Of a stretch of DNA of 64,000 nt, positions 36,792-45,211 are shown one piece after another; position 1 is the first letter of the stretch, and each line of letters starts with the position of its first letter. Made by a program: the position numbers and the translations under genes. The notes beneath the pieces are model-generated. The model was not told where the DNA came from and did no database searches. It saw nothing but the letters and a program-made list of their open reading frames with translations. The stretch comes from an uncultured Mollicutes bacterium. GTDB lineage: Bacteria; Bacillota_I; Bacilli_A; ML615J-28; CAG-313. Where the stretch lies: positions 108,158 through 172,157 of the forward strand of contig URLJ01000002.1 in the NCBI GenBank assembly GCA_900548675.1, given 5' to 3'.

Positions 36792-37256
36792 TTAGTAAGT
36801 AGTTTTGGTTTTATTTGAATAATTGTAGTATGCTTCATCTTTTTCTTGATATTTTTTAATACCTTCAATAATTGTAAAAATACTAGAAACTAGTAATAAT
36901 AAAGCACCTACAGATCCTATTAACAAGTATGGAACAAGCCACATAAGTCCTGTCATAATAGCAGCTACGCTATATTCGACAACACCAATTAACATTAGAA
37001 TTGAGCCTGCAACTTCAGAATAAAAACTAATTGAAGCACCGACAATGCCGACAATACCACTAATTATAGCCATAATAGCTATTACTATTCCCATATTACC
37101 AAATTCAAAAACATATCCATTTACCCATGCTCCACCTAACGCAAAATACGTTATAAAGGCGGTCATTAATAAATTAAAGATAGCACCAACTAAGCCTAAT
37201 ACGAAAGGAAACTTTTCCCTCGAAAATTCTTTTGGATATTTTTCGTTATTCTGCAT
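36792..37256 (-). CDS. DUF4064-like small membrane protein
   Basis: A 154-residue protein with four membrane segments, a glycine-rich helix pattern (MAIISGIVGIVGASISFYSE) and a short charged tail ending in NKTKTTY. It resembles the DUF4064 family of Firmicute membrane proteins. Function is unknown. Ribosome site GGAGGAGGACA precedes the ATG. Confidence 0.6.
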   Translation of the reverse strand: MQNNEKYPKEFSREKFPFVLGLVGAIFNLLMTAFITYFALGGAWVNGYVFEFGNMGIVIAIMAIISGIVGIVGASISFYSEVAGSILMLIGVVEYSVAAIMTGLMWLVPYLLIGSVGALLLLVSSIFTIIEGIKKYQEKDEAYYNYSNKTKTTY

Positions 37257-37373
37257 AATGTCCTCCTCCTATTTTTGTTCATTATTATTTTTTGATAAAT
37301 AGCATTTTTTATGAAAACCTAATTTTGTAAAATTTTTATTGTTACATATTGTGACACCAAAAAATTATAATAA

Positions 37374-37408
37374 AAACAACATAACTAAAACAATTAGCTA
37401 TGTTGTTT
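37374..37408 (-). terminator. Terminator of rpsD
   Basis: Stem AAACAACATA/TATGTTGTTT followed by TTTTATTATAA on the minus strand. Confidence 0.65.
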
Positions 37409-37432
37409 ATTACTGCTTATTAGTGATTAATA

Positions 37433-38032
37433 CTAACGATTGTAGAATTCAACAATTAGATTTTCACGAATGTCAGGCATAATTTCGCTTCTTTCAGGAT
37501 AACGAACAAATGTACCTGTTAATGTATTTTCATCAAATGAAACAAATGGAAGACGAGAAACTGTAGCTTCTAAAGCATCTTTAACAATTTGTAAACCTTT
37601 TGAAGATTGTTTTAAAGAAATTGTTTGACCTTCTTTTACTAATAGTGAAGGAATGTCAGCTTTTTTACCATCTAGTAAAACATGTCCATGAGTAACTAAT
37701 TGACGAGCTTGACGACGAGTTGTTGCGAAACCCAAACGATAAACTAGGTTGTCTAATCTTGATTCTAATAAGAATAAGAAGTTGTCACCTTGTTTACCAG
37801 GGAATTTAGCAGCTTTGTCAAATAAAGTTCTAAATTGTTTTTCGTTAACACCATATGTGAAACGAACTTTTTGTTTTTCTTGTAATTGTAATCCATATTC
37901 AGAAAGTTTTGCACGGCGTTGACCATGTTGACCTGGTGCATATGGACGTTTTTGTAATTCTTTACCATTTTCTAAAATAGAAAATTTTAATCTTCTTGAT
38001 AACTTCCAAGAAGGACCTGTGTAACGTGCCAT
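37433..38032 (-). CDS. rpsD: 30S ribosomal protein S4
   Basis: A 199-residue ribosomal protein that nucleates assembly of the 16S rRNA 5' domain. It begins [15 protein letters not shown] and contains the S4 RNA-binding domain [30 protein letters not shown]. The zinc cysteines of some S4 proteins are absent. As in Bacillus it is transcribed alone, with a long leader that S4 probably binds for feedback control. Confidence 0.97.
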   Translation of the reverse strand: MARYTGPSWKLSRRLKFSILENGKELQKRPYAPGQHGQRRAKLSEYGLQLQEKQKVRFTYGVNEKQFRTLFDKAAKFPGKQGDNFLFLLESRLDNLVYRLGFATTRRQARQLVTHGHVLLDGKKADIPSLLVKEGQTISLKQSSKGLQIVKDALEATVSRLPFVSFDENTLTGTFVRYPERSEIMPDIRENLIVEFYNR

Positions 38033-38216
38033 TTTATTTTCTCCTTAAGTTTAAATTTATTTTTTAGTGGATAAAAATATTCAAACGCAGATAATAGGAA
38101 AGGTTATCTTATTGCTTTCGCCTAAGCAGCGAGACTACTAACATCCTAAAGTGATAATCTTTTAAAAAGTGATAATCTTTTTTCTATTACTATTTGAATG
38201 CTGCCTTTATCGCACC
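38033..38216 (-). ncRNA. Long rpsD leader, likely S4 autoregulatory RNA
   Basis: The roughly 180-nucleotide leader starts near 38216. ATTCAAA near its 5' end can pair with TTTGAAT (38094-38088 region), giving a long-range stem, and a second hairpin (AAGGTTATCTT region with AGATAACC) lies inside. Two near-exact copies of AAAGATTATCACTTT lie side by side (38148-38163 and 38166-38182). It fits the place of Firmicute S4 leaders; confirmation needs a covariance search with the Rfam S4 leader model. Confidence 0.5.
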
Positions 38217-38222
38217 TATAGT

Positions 38223-38251
38223 ATTATACTCTTTTTTTAGTAAAAAGTCAA
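38223..38251 (-). promoter_or_regulatory. Promoter of rpsD
   Basis: Minus strand TTGACT (38251-38246), 17-base spacer, TATAAT (38228-38223). A strong constitutive promoter as expected for a ribosomal protein gene. Confidence 0.85.
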
Positions 38252-38272
38252 GGAATTAGATTCCCCATTACT

Positions 38273-38318
38273 TAAATAAGCCTTAAAATTTTAATATAAC
38301 TAATAAGTCTTATTTATT
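38273..38318 (-). terminator. Weak terminator after GNAT gene
   Basis: Stem AATAAGACTTA/TAAGGCTTATT on the minus strand just downstream of the acetyltransferase stop; the following T tract is poor. Confidence 0.4.
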
Positions 38319-38327
38319 TTATTTAGT

Positions 38328-39212
38328 CTATTCCTCTACTACAACATCATAGTTACTACCTATATATTTAAAGCCTACTTTTAAATATGCTTTATTAGAA
38401 TATGGATTATCTTGATCTACAAATAAACTACAGCACTTAAATCCTTCCTCAAAACTTTTTTCAACAAGTAGAGCAACTGTTGTTGAAGCATATCCTTTAT
38501 TACGATATTTAGGAAAAGTATATACAAAGCTTAAAGCAGCGTGATCTTTTATTTTTCTCGTTATTGCTGCTAATGAAACAATAGTATTAGTTTCATCGTA
38601 GAATAAATATATTTTTTTATCAGCTATCATACTTTGAGCCATCTTCAAACATTCATCATCACTTTTTATTTCTTTAAAACAATCAAAACTAAAACCTTTA
38701 ATCGCTGCTGCAATTTCTTTTTCGTCTTCTTGCACGGCTTGTTTTAAGTATCCATCTCTATATTTGTCTAAAGAAATTTTTCCTATTTCCATTATATCCA
38801 TTCTAATATTGATAAAAGCTTTTTTACCAAGAATACTATTTGCTTTTTTTATAAAATACTCTGCTTCAGTAGGGTTCCCATTAATACCTTTTATCACTTT
38901 ATTAGATGTTTTTACATATGTTAAAACGGAAGATATCGATTCTTTTTCCTCTTCTATAGAAAGCGTTCTAAGCGGCATTATTTGTAATTTAAAAGGATAA
39001 GCATTTTGAAAAATCATAAGCTTTTCATTGTCTTTTTCTACATACCCAAAAAAGATATTTGAATCAAGAGAAACACCATCTTCTTTCTTTTGAAGATATA
39101 TGTTTATGTTATGAATTATTAGTTGATTAACACTTATATTGTTATATAGAAAATCATGAAATTGCTTTTCAAATTCTTCTATATCCGGTATTATAACAGT
39201 AACGTAATTCAT
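38328..39212 (-). CDS. GNAT-family acetyltransferase
   Basis: A 294-residue protein starting at the ATG at 39212, which follows GGAGGAAAACAT. The C-terminal GNAT fold has the acetyl-CoA loop KYRNKGYASTTV and strand LFVDQDNPYSNKAYLKVGF. The first half is not a clear acetyltransferase and may be a second degenerate GNAT-like domain, as in several Firmicute GNATs of this length. Substrate is unknown. Confidence 0.75.
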   Translation of the reverse strand: MNYVTVIIPDIEEFEKQFHDFLYNNISVNQLIIHNINIYLQKKEDGVSLDSNIFFGYVEKDNEKLMIFQNAYPFKLQIMPLRTLSIEEEKESISSVLTYVKTSNKVIKGINGNPTEAEYFIKKANSILGKKAFINIRMDIMEIGKISLDKYRDGYLKQAVQEDEKEIAAAIKGFSFDCFKEIKSDDECLKMAQSMIADKKIYLFYDETNTIVSLAAITRKIKDHAALSFVYTFPKYRNKGYASTTVALLVEKSFEEGFKCCSLFVDQDNPYSNKAYLKVGFKYIGSNYDVVVEE

Positions 39213-39305
39213 ATGTTTTCCTCCTAAAACAAGCAAAGTTTTGCATAAACGCATTCATTATATCATAGTTTCATTTTTCTATTTAAAAAGAAACTTATAA
39301 AACTT

Positions 39306-39334
39306 TTGAAGAAAATTTTTAAATATGGTATAAT
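39306..39334 (+). promoter_or_regulatory. Promoter of the pnuC remnant
   Basis: TTGAAG (39306-39311), 17-base spacer, TATAAT (39329-39334). It is still intact although the gene it serves is broken. Confidence 0.75.
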
Positions 39335-39340
39335 GCTCAT

Positions 39341-39440
39341 ACATTAATATAAATATTTGCCACCGGGCATAAGAATGTTAAGCATTCATATTACTTATCG
39401 TTAGATACTTGAAGATAAGTAAATGCGTGCTTATTTTTTT
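39341..39440 (+). promoter_or_regulatory. Candidate riboswitch with terminator upstream of pnuC remnant
   Basis: Transcription from the promoter above gives a leader with a GCC-ACCG-GGC stem (39359-39368), a hairpin GAATG-TTAAG-CATTC (39373-39387), and a mutually exclusive terminator: TAAGCA (39380-39385) with TGCTTA (39427-39432), inner arms TTACTTATC/GATAAGTAA, then eight Ts. The hairpin and terminator share TAAGCATT, the usual antiterminator/terminator layout of a riboswitch. Upstream of pnuC the ligand would be NAD+ or a precursor (NAD+-II, the pnuC motif class), but the class is inferred from context and not proved by sequence. Confidence 0.55.
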
Positions 39441-39450
39441 TGGAGAATAT

Positions 39451-39820
39451 ATGAAATTATTAAATAGATTTATAAAATATTTTTCTATAACTGAAATATT
39501 ATTATAGTGTGGATCCGTAGTCCTAATTATCGTGTCATTCTGTATTTTTGATAGAGAAAACTACCTAACGCTTGCAGCATCACTCATTGGAGTAGCATCA
39601 CTAGTTTTATAGCCGTATATCTAACTTTCAGAAGAAGTCCCTTTTATGCAGTGGTTATGCAGATAATGACATTGTATTAATTGTCTTGTGGATATTAGCA
39701 ACACTGAAAAATTTATCTTACCTTTTTGTTGTTGTTTGTTTTGTTGCTTTTCTTGTAAATGATATTTATGGTTTCATAAATTGGCGAAAGCTTGAAAAAA
39801 AGCAACTTGCTGAAGTATAA
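39451..39820 (+). pseudogene. pnuC: Broken pnuC nicotinamide riboside transporter gene
   Basis: From the ATG at 39451 (TGGAGA upstream) the frame gives a PnuC start, KLLNRFIKYFSITEILL, then TAG where tryptophan is expected, then CGSVVLIIVSFCIFDRENYLTLAASLIGVASLVL and another TAG. The middle of the protein is missing. In other frames it resumes with TFRRSPFYA and GYADNDIVLIVLWILAT, ending FLVNDIYGFINWRKLEKKQL at TAA 39820. At least two stops, frameshifts and a large deletion make it non-functional. PnuC imports nicotinamide riboside. Confidence 0.85.
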
Positions 39821-39838
39821 TAAATACTTTTTAATTAA

Positions 39839-39870
39839 AAAAAACGTGGGTGACCACGTTTTTATTTTTT
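39839..39870. terminator. Bidirectional terminator between pnuC remnant and tpiA
   Basis: Stem AAAACGTGG/CCACGTTTTT followed by a T run in the plus direction and by AAAAAA on the other side. Confidence 0.8.
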
Positions 39871-39876
39871 AAGTTA

Positions 39877-40641
39877 TTAGTATTTGATTGAAGCAGCTAC
39901 TTTAGCAAAGTTAATAAAGTCTTCAGCAACAAGACTAGCACCACCGATTAAAGCTCCGTCAATATGAGGTTGAAGCATCAATGCTTCGATATTAGCAACT
40001 TTTACACTTCCACCATATTGAATACGGATTGCATCAGCTGTTTCTTCACCATACATATTATCAATCAAGAAACGGATATATCCACAAGTTGCGTTAGCCA
40101 TTTCAGGAGTAGCTGTTTGACCAGTTCCGATAGCCCAGATTGGTTCATACGCAATTACTAGATCCTTTACTTGTTCTTTTGTTAAACCTGCAAGATCAGC
40201 AGTAATTTGTTCTTTAATACGCTTTTCAGTTAAACCTGCTTCACGTTCATCTAGTGTTTCACCTACACAAAGAATAGGTTTTAGTCCATGTTTATATGCA
40301 GCGTGAAGTTTTTTGTTTACAGATTCATCAGTTTCATTAAACATTGCTCGACGCTCACTATGTCCTATTATAACATATGTAACACCAAGTGATGTAAGCA
40401 TTTCAGGAGCAACTTCACCAGTGTAAGCACCATTTTCTGCAAAATGCATATTTTGAGCACCAATGCGAAGATTTTCTCCTTGACGTTTTACAAGACATCT
40501 TAAAATTGTAAATTGTGAACAAATAACAGTGTCAACTTCATCTATTGATGGCATCTCGTTGTTTACAGCGTAGATGAAACTTAAGGCTTCATCTCGTGTT
40601 TTAAACATTTTCCAATTGCCAGCGATAATAGGTTTTCTCAT
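39877..40641 (-). CDS. tpiA: Triosephosphate isomerase
   Basis: A 254-residue (beta/alpha)8 enzyme converting dihydroxyacetone phosphate and glyceraldehyde 3-phosphate. It shows GNWKMFK (substrate lysine), IGHSERR (electrophile histidine) and AYEPIWAIGTG (catalytic glutamate), with loop 6 following, and C-terminal GGSV and GALIGGASL phosphate sites. It is 15 bases downstream of pgk, a common glycolytic operon. Confidence 0.97.
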   Translation of the reverse strand: MRKPIIAGNWKMFKTRDEALSFIYAVNNEMPSIDEVDTVICSQFTILRCLVKRQGENLRIGAQNMHFAENGAYTGEVAPEMLTSLGVTYVIIGHSERRAMFNETDESVNKKLHAAYKHGLKPILCVGETLDEREAGLTEKRIKEQITADLAGLTKEQVKDLVIAYEPIWAIGTGQTATPEMANATCGYIRFLIDNMYGEETADAIRIQYGGSVKVANIEALMLQPHIDGALIGGASLVAEDFINFAKVAASIKY

Positions 40642-40656
40642 ATCTTCACCAATACC

Positions 40657-41850
40657 TTATTTATCATTTAAGCAAGCAACACCTGGTAAAGTTTTGCCTT
40701 CAAGATATTCTAAACTTGCTCCACCACCTGTTGAAATGTGTGTGAATTTCTTTTCATAACCTAAGTTAATAGCTGCAGAAGCAGAATCACCACCACCAAT
40801 AATAGTTGTTGCGCCTTCTAAATGAGCTAACATCTCACATACACCAATAGTTCCTTTAGCAAAACGTTTGAATTCGAAAACTCCCATTGGGCCATTCCAA
40901 ACAACTGTTTTTGCACCTTCAAGTTCTTTCTTAAATAATTCAAGTGTTTTGTCACCAATATCAAGACCCATTTCATCATCATGAATGTCTGATGTTAAAG
41001 CAACACGATATTCAGCATCTTCAGCGAATTCTTTTGTTACAACTGTATCAAGTGGTAAAATAATTTTACCTTGTGCTTTTTCTAATAAGCCTTTTGCGAA
41101 TTCAACAAAGTCATCTTCACATTTTGAAAGACCTACATTTTTGCCTTGTGCTTTATAGAATGTATAAGCCATCGCACCACCGATAATAATTTTATCAGCT
41201 TTATTTAATAAGTTTTCAATTACAGAAATTTTATCAGATACTTTTGCTCCACCTAATATTGCTACGAAAGGTCTAACAGGATTATCAACAGCTTCACCGA
41301 TAAACTTAATTTCTTTTTCTAATAAAAAGCCTGCTACACTGTCTTTCATATTTGAAGCAATACCAACATTAGATGCATGTGCACGGTGTGCAGTACCAAA
41401 TGCATCATTAACGAATACATCGCCAAGGCTTGCCCAATATGCACCTAATTCAGGATTATTTTTAGATTCTTTTTTGCCATCTACATCTTCATAACGTGTA
41501 TTTTCAAGCATTACGATTTCAGATGTTTTCATATTATTAATTGCATCTTCAACTAAAGCTCCTCTTGTTGCAGGAACAAAATGAACTGGTTGTTTTAATA
41601 ATTCTTCCAAACGTTTTGCAACTGGTGCTAAAGAATTTTTAGCTTTATCTTCTTCACTTGCAACACGTCCTAAATGTGATAAAAGAATAACTTTTGCATC
41701 ATGTTCTAAAGCATATTTAATTGTTGGTAATGCTTGAACGATACGATTGTCATCAGTGATTACACCATCTTTCATTGGAACATTAAAATCAACTCTCATT
41801 AGGACCTTTTTTCCAGTTAAGTCGATGTCTCTAATCGTTTTTTTAGCCAT
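40657..41850 (-). CDS. pgk: Phosphoglycerate kinase
   Basis: A 397-residue enzyme that makes ATP from 1,3-bisphosphoglycerate. It begins [23 protein letters not shown], and has GGAKVSDK and NGPMGVFE segments, and a C-terminal GGGDSASA. Upstream of tpiA in one transcript. The start codon follows AAGGAAGGTAAATTGT. Confidence 0.97.
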   Translation of the reverse strand: MAKKTIRDIDLTGKKVLMRVDFNVPMKDGVITDDNRIVQALPTIKYALEHDAKVILLSHLGRVASEEDKAKNSLAPVAKRLEELLKQPVHFVPATRGALVEDAINNMKTSEIVMLENTRYEDVDGKKESKNNPELGAYWASLGDVFVNDAFGTAHRAHASNVGIASNMKDSVAGFLLEKEIKFIGEAVDNPVRPFVAILGGAKVSDKISVIENLLNKADKIIIGGAMAYTFYKAQGKNVGLSKCEDDFVEFAKGLLEKAQGKIILPLDTVVTKEFAEDAEYRVALTSDIHDDEMGLDIGDKTLELFKKELEGAKTVVWNGPMGVFEFKRFAKGTIGVCEMLAHLEGATTIIGGGDSASAAINLGYEKKFTHISTGGGASLEYLEGKTLPGVACLNDK

Positions 41851-41942
41851 ACAATTTACCTTCCTTTTTTATATTTTATTATTTTTACTACTTATATATT
41901 GTACTACTTTTTTATCTTTAATGCAAGCAAAATGTATGAGGA

Positions 41943-42356
41943 CTAATATATATATCTTTTCTGTTTTGCATATTCTTCTATTACATGTGCCTTCTTTAAA
42001 GACAGTTTAACTTGTTTAATCTTTGCATCCACTTCTAAGCCTTCATGGCTATTAAAGAAAACGATTGTTTTATTATCATTTTCAATAACTCTTTTCACTG
42101 CCATAGCATTTATAAATAATATTTTTTTATTGTTAAGAGGCGTGAAATATATTAATATTATTTCTTCATTTATATATATGGGTGTTAATTTAACATATTT
42201 AAACATCTTTCTAATTGCTTTTACTCTTCCACTTAAAGTTGAAAAATGTTTTATACATTCATCTTCTAAAACTTTCAAAACTTTATCATTTTTTTTCGAA
42301 ATGCCATTGTCACTAGCAATAATAGTTTCGTCATTTTTCCCTTTTATATAAAACAT
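41943..42356 (-). CDS. ComK-like protein
   Basis: A 137-residue protein starting at ATG 42356, preceded by GGAGGGATTTTAACA. The order of motifs is like the competence master regulator ComK: a cysteine followed by a short S/T-G-R-x-K-A-I segment (FSTLSGRVKAIRKMF), PIYIN, an aromatic IYFTPLNN stretch where ComK has FFPT.SP, and then VFFNSHEGLEV. It may control DNA uptake genes, but the residues used for DNA binding cannot be confirmed. Its gene is alone between pgk and msmK. Confidence 0.5.
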   Translation of the reverse strand: MFYIKGKNDETIIASDNGISKKNDKVLKVLEDECIKHFSTLSGRVKAIRKMFKYVKLTPIYINEEIILIYFTPLNNKKILFINAMAVKRVIENDNKTIVFFNSHEGLEVDAKIKQVKLSLKKAHVIEEYAKQKRYIY

Positions 42357-42382
42357 TGTTAAAATCCCTCCTATTATATGAC

Positions 42383-42410
42383 AAAAACCACGAGACAACT
42401 CGCGGTTTTT
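42383..42410 (-). terminator. Terminator after msmK/ugpC-type gene
   Basis: Stem AAAAACCGCGAG/CTCGTGGTTTTT, followed by T residues on the minus strand. Confidence 0.8.
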
Positions 42411-42416
42411 AATTTA

Positions 42417-43613
42417 TTATTTTGTTTCTGCTTCTTCTTTTGCTTCTTCTTCTTGAGCAATTTGTGCTTTACGCTTTTGATCGATTTTGATACGTTTTTC
42501 TGTTTCAGGATCAAAGAAGTGACATTTATCAATGTCTAAAGCCATTTCAAACATATCATTAGTATGAATATCAACACGTGCTTTTACTTTAGCAACAACC
42601 ATTTGTCCAGCAATATCAGTACCAGGGAATTTAACAGTTATTTGTGATTCTGCACCTAATAATTCAGAAACTTCAACTTTAGCAGTAACTTTTGAATCTT
42701 GGTGCTCTTTAATGAATTCAGGTTCATCGTGACAATCTTCAGGTCTAATACCCATGATTACTTTTTCACCAATATATCCTTCGTGTTTTAAAACATTCAT
42801 TTGTTTTTCAGATACTTTAATTCTAAATACACCATGTTTATGAGTACCACATTCAAAGATACCATCTTCACCAACTGTACCTTCAATAAAGTTCATTGGA
42901 GGAGTTCCAATGAAACCACCTACGAATACATTATCTGGATAATCATATATTTCTTTAGGTGCTCCTATTTGTTGAATCCAACCATCTTTCATAACAACGA
43001 TTCTACTTGCCATTGTCATAGCTTCAATTTGGTCATGGGTAACGTAAATAGTTGTTGTTCCTAAACTTTCATGAAGTTTAATTAATTCTGATCTCATTTG
43101 TACACGTAATTTTGCATCTAGGTTAGATAGAGGTTCGTCCATTAAGAATACTTTTGCGTCACGAACGATAGCACGTCCTAATGCAACACGTTGACGTTGA
43201 CCACCTGATAGAGCTGCAGGTTTACGATCTAAATATGGTTTTAATCCTAATGTTTCAGCAGCACCTTGAACACGACGATCAATTTCATTACGAGAGAATT
43301 TTCTTAGTTTTAATCCAAATGCCATATTATCATATACACTCATATGAGGGTATAACGCATATGATTGGAAAACCATCGCGATATTACGATCTTTTGGAGC
43401 GACATCGTTCATTATTTCATCATCGATTAAAAGTTGTCCACTTGTGATTTCTTCTAATCCTGCGATCATTCTAAGAGTTGTAGTTTTACCACATCCAGAT
43501 GGGCCTACAAAAACGATAAATTCGCGGTCTTTAATTTTTAAATTAAAGTCAAATACAGCTTGAACATTATTTCCATAAATTTTATTAATGTTCTTTAATT
43601 CTACAGTTGCCAT
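42417..43613 (-). CDS. Carbohydrate ABC importer ATPase (MsmK/UgpC type)
   Basis: A 398-residue ATPase starting at ATG 43613 after AAAGGAGAACAACTATT. Walker A is GPSGCGKTT, signature LSGGQRQR and Walker [16 protein letters not shown]; the C-terminal MalK/MsmK OB-like regulatory domain spans about 240-380. Like MsmX of B. subtilis it is encoded away from permease genes, so it probably energises several sugar importers. A 170-base leader precedes it. Confidence 0.9.
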   Translation of the reverse strand: MATVELKNINKIYGNNVQAVFDFNLKIKDREFIVFVGPSGCGKTTTLRMIAGLEEITSGQLLIDDEIMNDVAPKDRNIAMVFQSYALYPHMSVYDNMAFGLKLRKFSRNEIDRRVQGAAETLGLKPYLDRKPAALSGGQRQRVALGRAIVRDAKVFLMDEPLSNLDAKLRVQMRSELIKLHESLGTTTIYVTHDQIEAMTMASRIVVMKDGWIQQIGAPKEIYDYPDNVFVGGFIGTPPMNFIEGTVGEDGIFECGTHKHGVFRIKVSEKQMNVLKHEGYIGEKVIMGIRPEDCHDEPEFIKEHQDSKVTAKVEVSELLGAESQITVKFPGTDIAGQMVVAKVKARVDIHTNDMFEMALDIDKCHFFDPETEKRIKIDQKRKAQIAQEEEAKEEAETK

Positions 43614-43790
43614 AATAGTTGTTCTCCTTTTTAAAATATAGGCGTTGGAATAACGATACCTACTCGCCACAATTTACGGTACTCAGTTTTCTATGTCGTT
43701 TCCTTTCCTCTCTCCAAGTTTAAAGTCATATGAGCGGACTAATTATTTAAAGTATTGTTGTATTACTTCTTCAAGTCGTATATATTATAC
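43614..43790 (-). promoter_or_regulatory. Long leader upstream of msmK/ugpC-type gene
   Basis: TATAAT-like box (TGGTATAAT) lies near 43790 on the minus strand and about 170 bases separate it from the start codon. The leader contains GGCG..CGCC (about 43673-43646) enclosing GTATCGTTATTC, and a GC-richer stretch than its surroundings. No known riboswitch was recognised. Confidence 0.35.
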
Positions 43791-43842
43791 CACAAACATT
43801 AATTTAAATATATAGGCAAATTGCACAAAAAATATTAAATTA

Positions 43843-44691
43843 CTATAAGTTAAGTAAAATTAAGATTGCGGCAGCATGAGTGAAACGTTGAATGTTTAAC
43901 CCCATTGTATATGATAACATATCAAGGCGATATATTAAACTATTGCGGTGCATATATAATGCTTTAGCGGTGGCAGAAACATTTAAATCATACTTAAAAA
44001 ATGTTTCCAATAATTCTTTATTGTTATTTTTAGGGTTTTCTAAAACTCTTTTCAGTACTAGTTTTTTTACCACTTTTATAATATTATCATCATGTTTATT
44101 TACAAGTAGGAGTACCATATCTGATGCATCACTATATTTATAAATTGTATCATCATATGCAATATACTTTATAGCTCCTTTAATGTATGTTAATATATCA
44201 ACTCCTAGAATATCTGAAGTAAACCACAAACCATCATGGACGATGAAATTAATCATAAAATCATCACTCATTGTTTTAAAGATATCTAAGACGCTATTAT
44301 CAAAGTTTTCAAAATAGAATATTATTTCATAGTCACAATAATTAAACACATATATATCTTTGTAGATATCTTTTATTAAATCTAGTATTTGTTCATTATT
44401 AGTACTTTTTAATATGAAAAATTTCCCTTGATGTTTTTTAAATGGATATGGCCCTGCTTCAAGTAAATACTCTTGAAGTTTTTTTTCAACCACATCATCA
44501 GAATGGAATGTTTTTTCAACGTATGTTTTTCTAATTTCAAGATACTCTTTTTTACTAATGTTTTTGCATATACTGAATATTTCACCTGTCTCACTATAAA
44601 AATAATAATTATTGTTAGGATCGTATTCATATTCGTTATTTTTAATTATCGTCATTTTTTCTTTATATTTTTCTAGCAGTTCTTGATACAT
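43843..44691 (-). CDS. PucR-type helix-turn-helix protein
   Basis: A 282-residue protein with a C-terminal PucR HTH (residues about 245-280: LNVSATAKALYMHRNSLIYRLDML). The N-terminal two thirds has no recognised domain and is rich in charged and aromatic residues. The start at 44691 follows GGTGATTATA. PucR-like proteins control utilisation or stress genes; its target is unknown. Confidence 0.7.
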   Translation of the reverse strand: MYQELLEKYKEKMTIIKNNEYEYDPNNNYYFYSETGEIFSICKNISKKEYLEIRKTYVEKTFHSDDVVEKKLQEYLLEAGPYPFKKHQGKFFILKSTNNEQILDLIKDIYKDIYVFNYCDYEIIFYFENFDNSVLDIFKTMSDDFMINFIVHDGLWFTSDILGVDILTYIKGAIKYIAYDDTIYKYSDASDMVLLLVNKHDDNIIKVVKKLVLKRVLENPKNNNKELLETFFKYDLNVSATAKALYMHRNSLIYRLDMLSYTMGLNIQRFTHAAAILILLNL

Positions 44692-44843
44692 TATAATCAC
44701 CATTAATATTTTATCACAAAATATAAAAAAAATAAAATAAAACATATTTTAGAAAAGAAAGCATATCCCCTTCTTCTTTTTTCGGCATTTTATGACACAT
44801 CTTTTTCTTACAATATATATGTAAAGTATAAGGAGATGTTAGT

Positions 44844-45167
44844 ATGAAAGAAATATCATCATTTAGTTTTTTTAAAATATATCAAACAAAATCTGACTTT
44901 CGTATCATTGATGTTCGTGATCCTCATGAATTCGATAATAACCATATAAGTGGTGCTATTAATATTCCTTTGAGCCTTTTAATCGATAAACATTTTTTAT
45001 TTATCAACAAAAGACATCATTATTATGTAATGTGTAAAAATGGATCCAGAAGTTATTCGGCATGTAAATATCTAACCGAACTAGGATATGATGTTACAAA
45101 CATTGTTGGTGGTTTAGATAGATGGCCTGGGGCTGTCACAAAAACTAGAAATACACTACTTGGTTAA
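44844..45167 (+). CDS. Rhodanese-domain protein
   Basis: A 107-residue single rhodanese domain. It contains RIIDVRDPHEFDNNHISGAINIPL, active-site cysteine in YVMCKNGSRSYSA, and LTELGYDVTNIVGGLDRWPG. It should carry persulfide sulfur, and, with the ThiI lacking a rhodanese domain, could play a role in sulfur transfer. The second is inference. Ribosome site AAGGAGATGTTAGT. Confidence 0.9.
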   Translation: MKEISSFSFFKIYQTKSDFRIIDVRDPHEFDNNHISGAINIPLSLLIDKHFLFINKRHHYYVMCKNGSRSYSACKYLTELGYDVTNIVGGLDRWPGAVTKTRNTLLG

Positions 45168-45173
45168 ATTTTT

Positions 45174-45210
45174 AAACGTCACAAACTATTAAATAGCTTG
45201 TGACGTTTTT
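45174..45210. terminator. Bidirectional terminator
   Basis: Stem AAACGTCACAA/TTGTGACGTTTTT between rhodanese (plus) and spoIIE (minus). Confidence 0.85.
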
Positions 45211-45211
45211 A

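Noticed and set aside
38130..38190. Direct repeats considered as a CRISPR array
   Set aside because: Only two copies with a 3-base gap and inside the rpsD leader; no spacers and no cas genes.
43181..43447. Plus-strand open frame of 88 codons in the MsmK gene
   Set aside because: Shadow of the ATPase gene; no ribosome site and unlikely composition.
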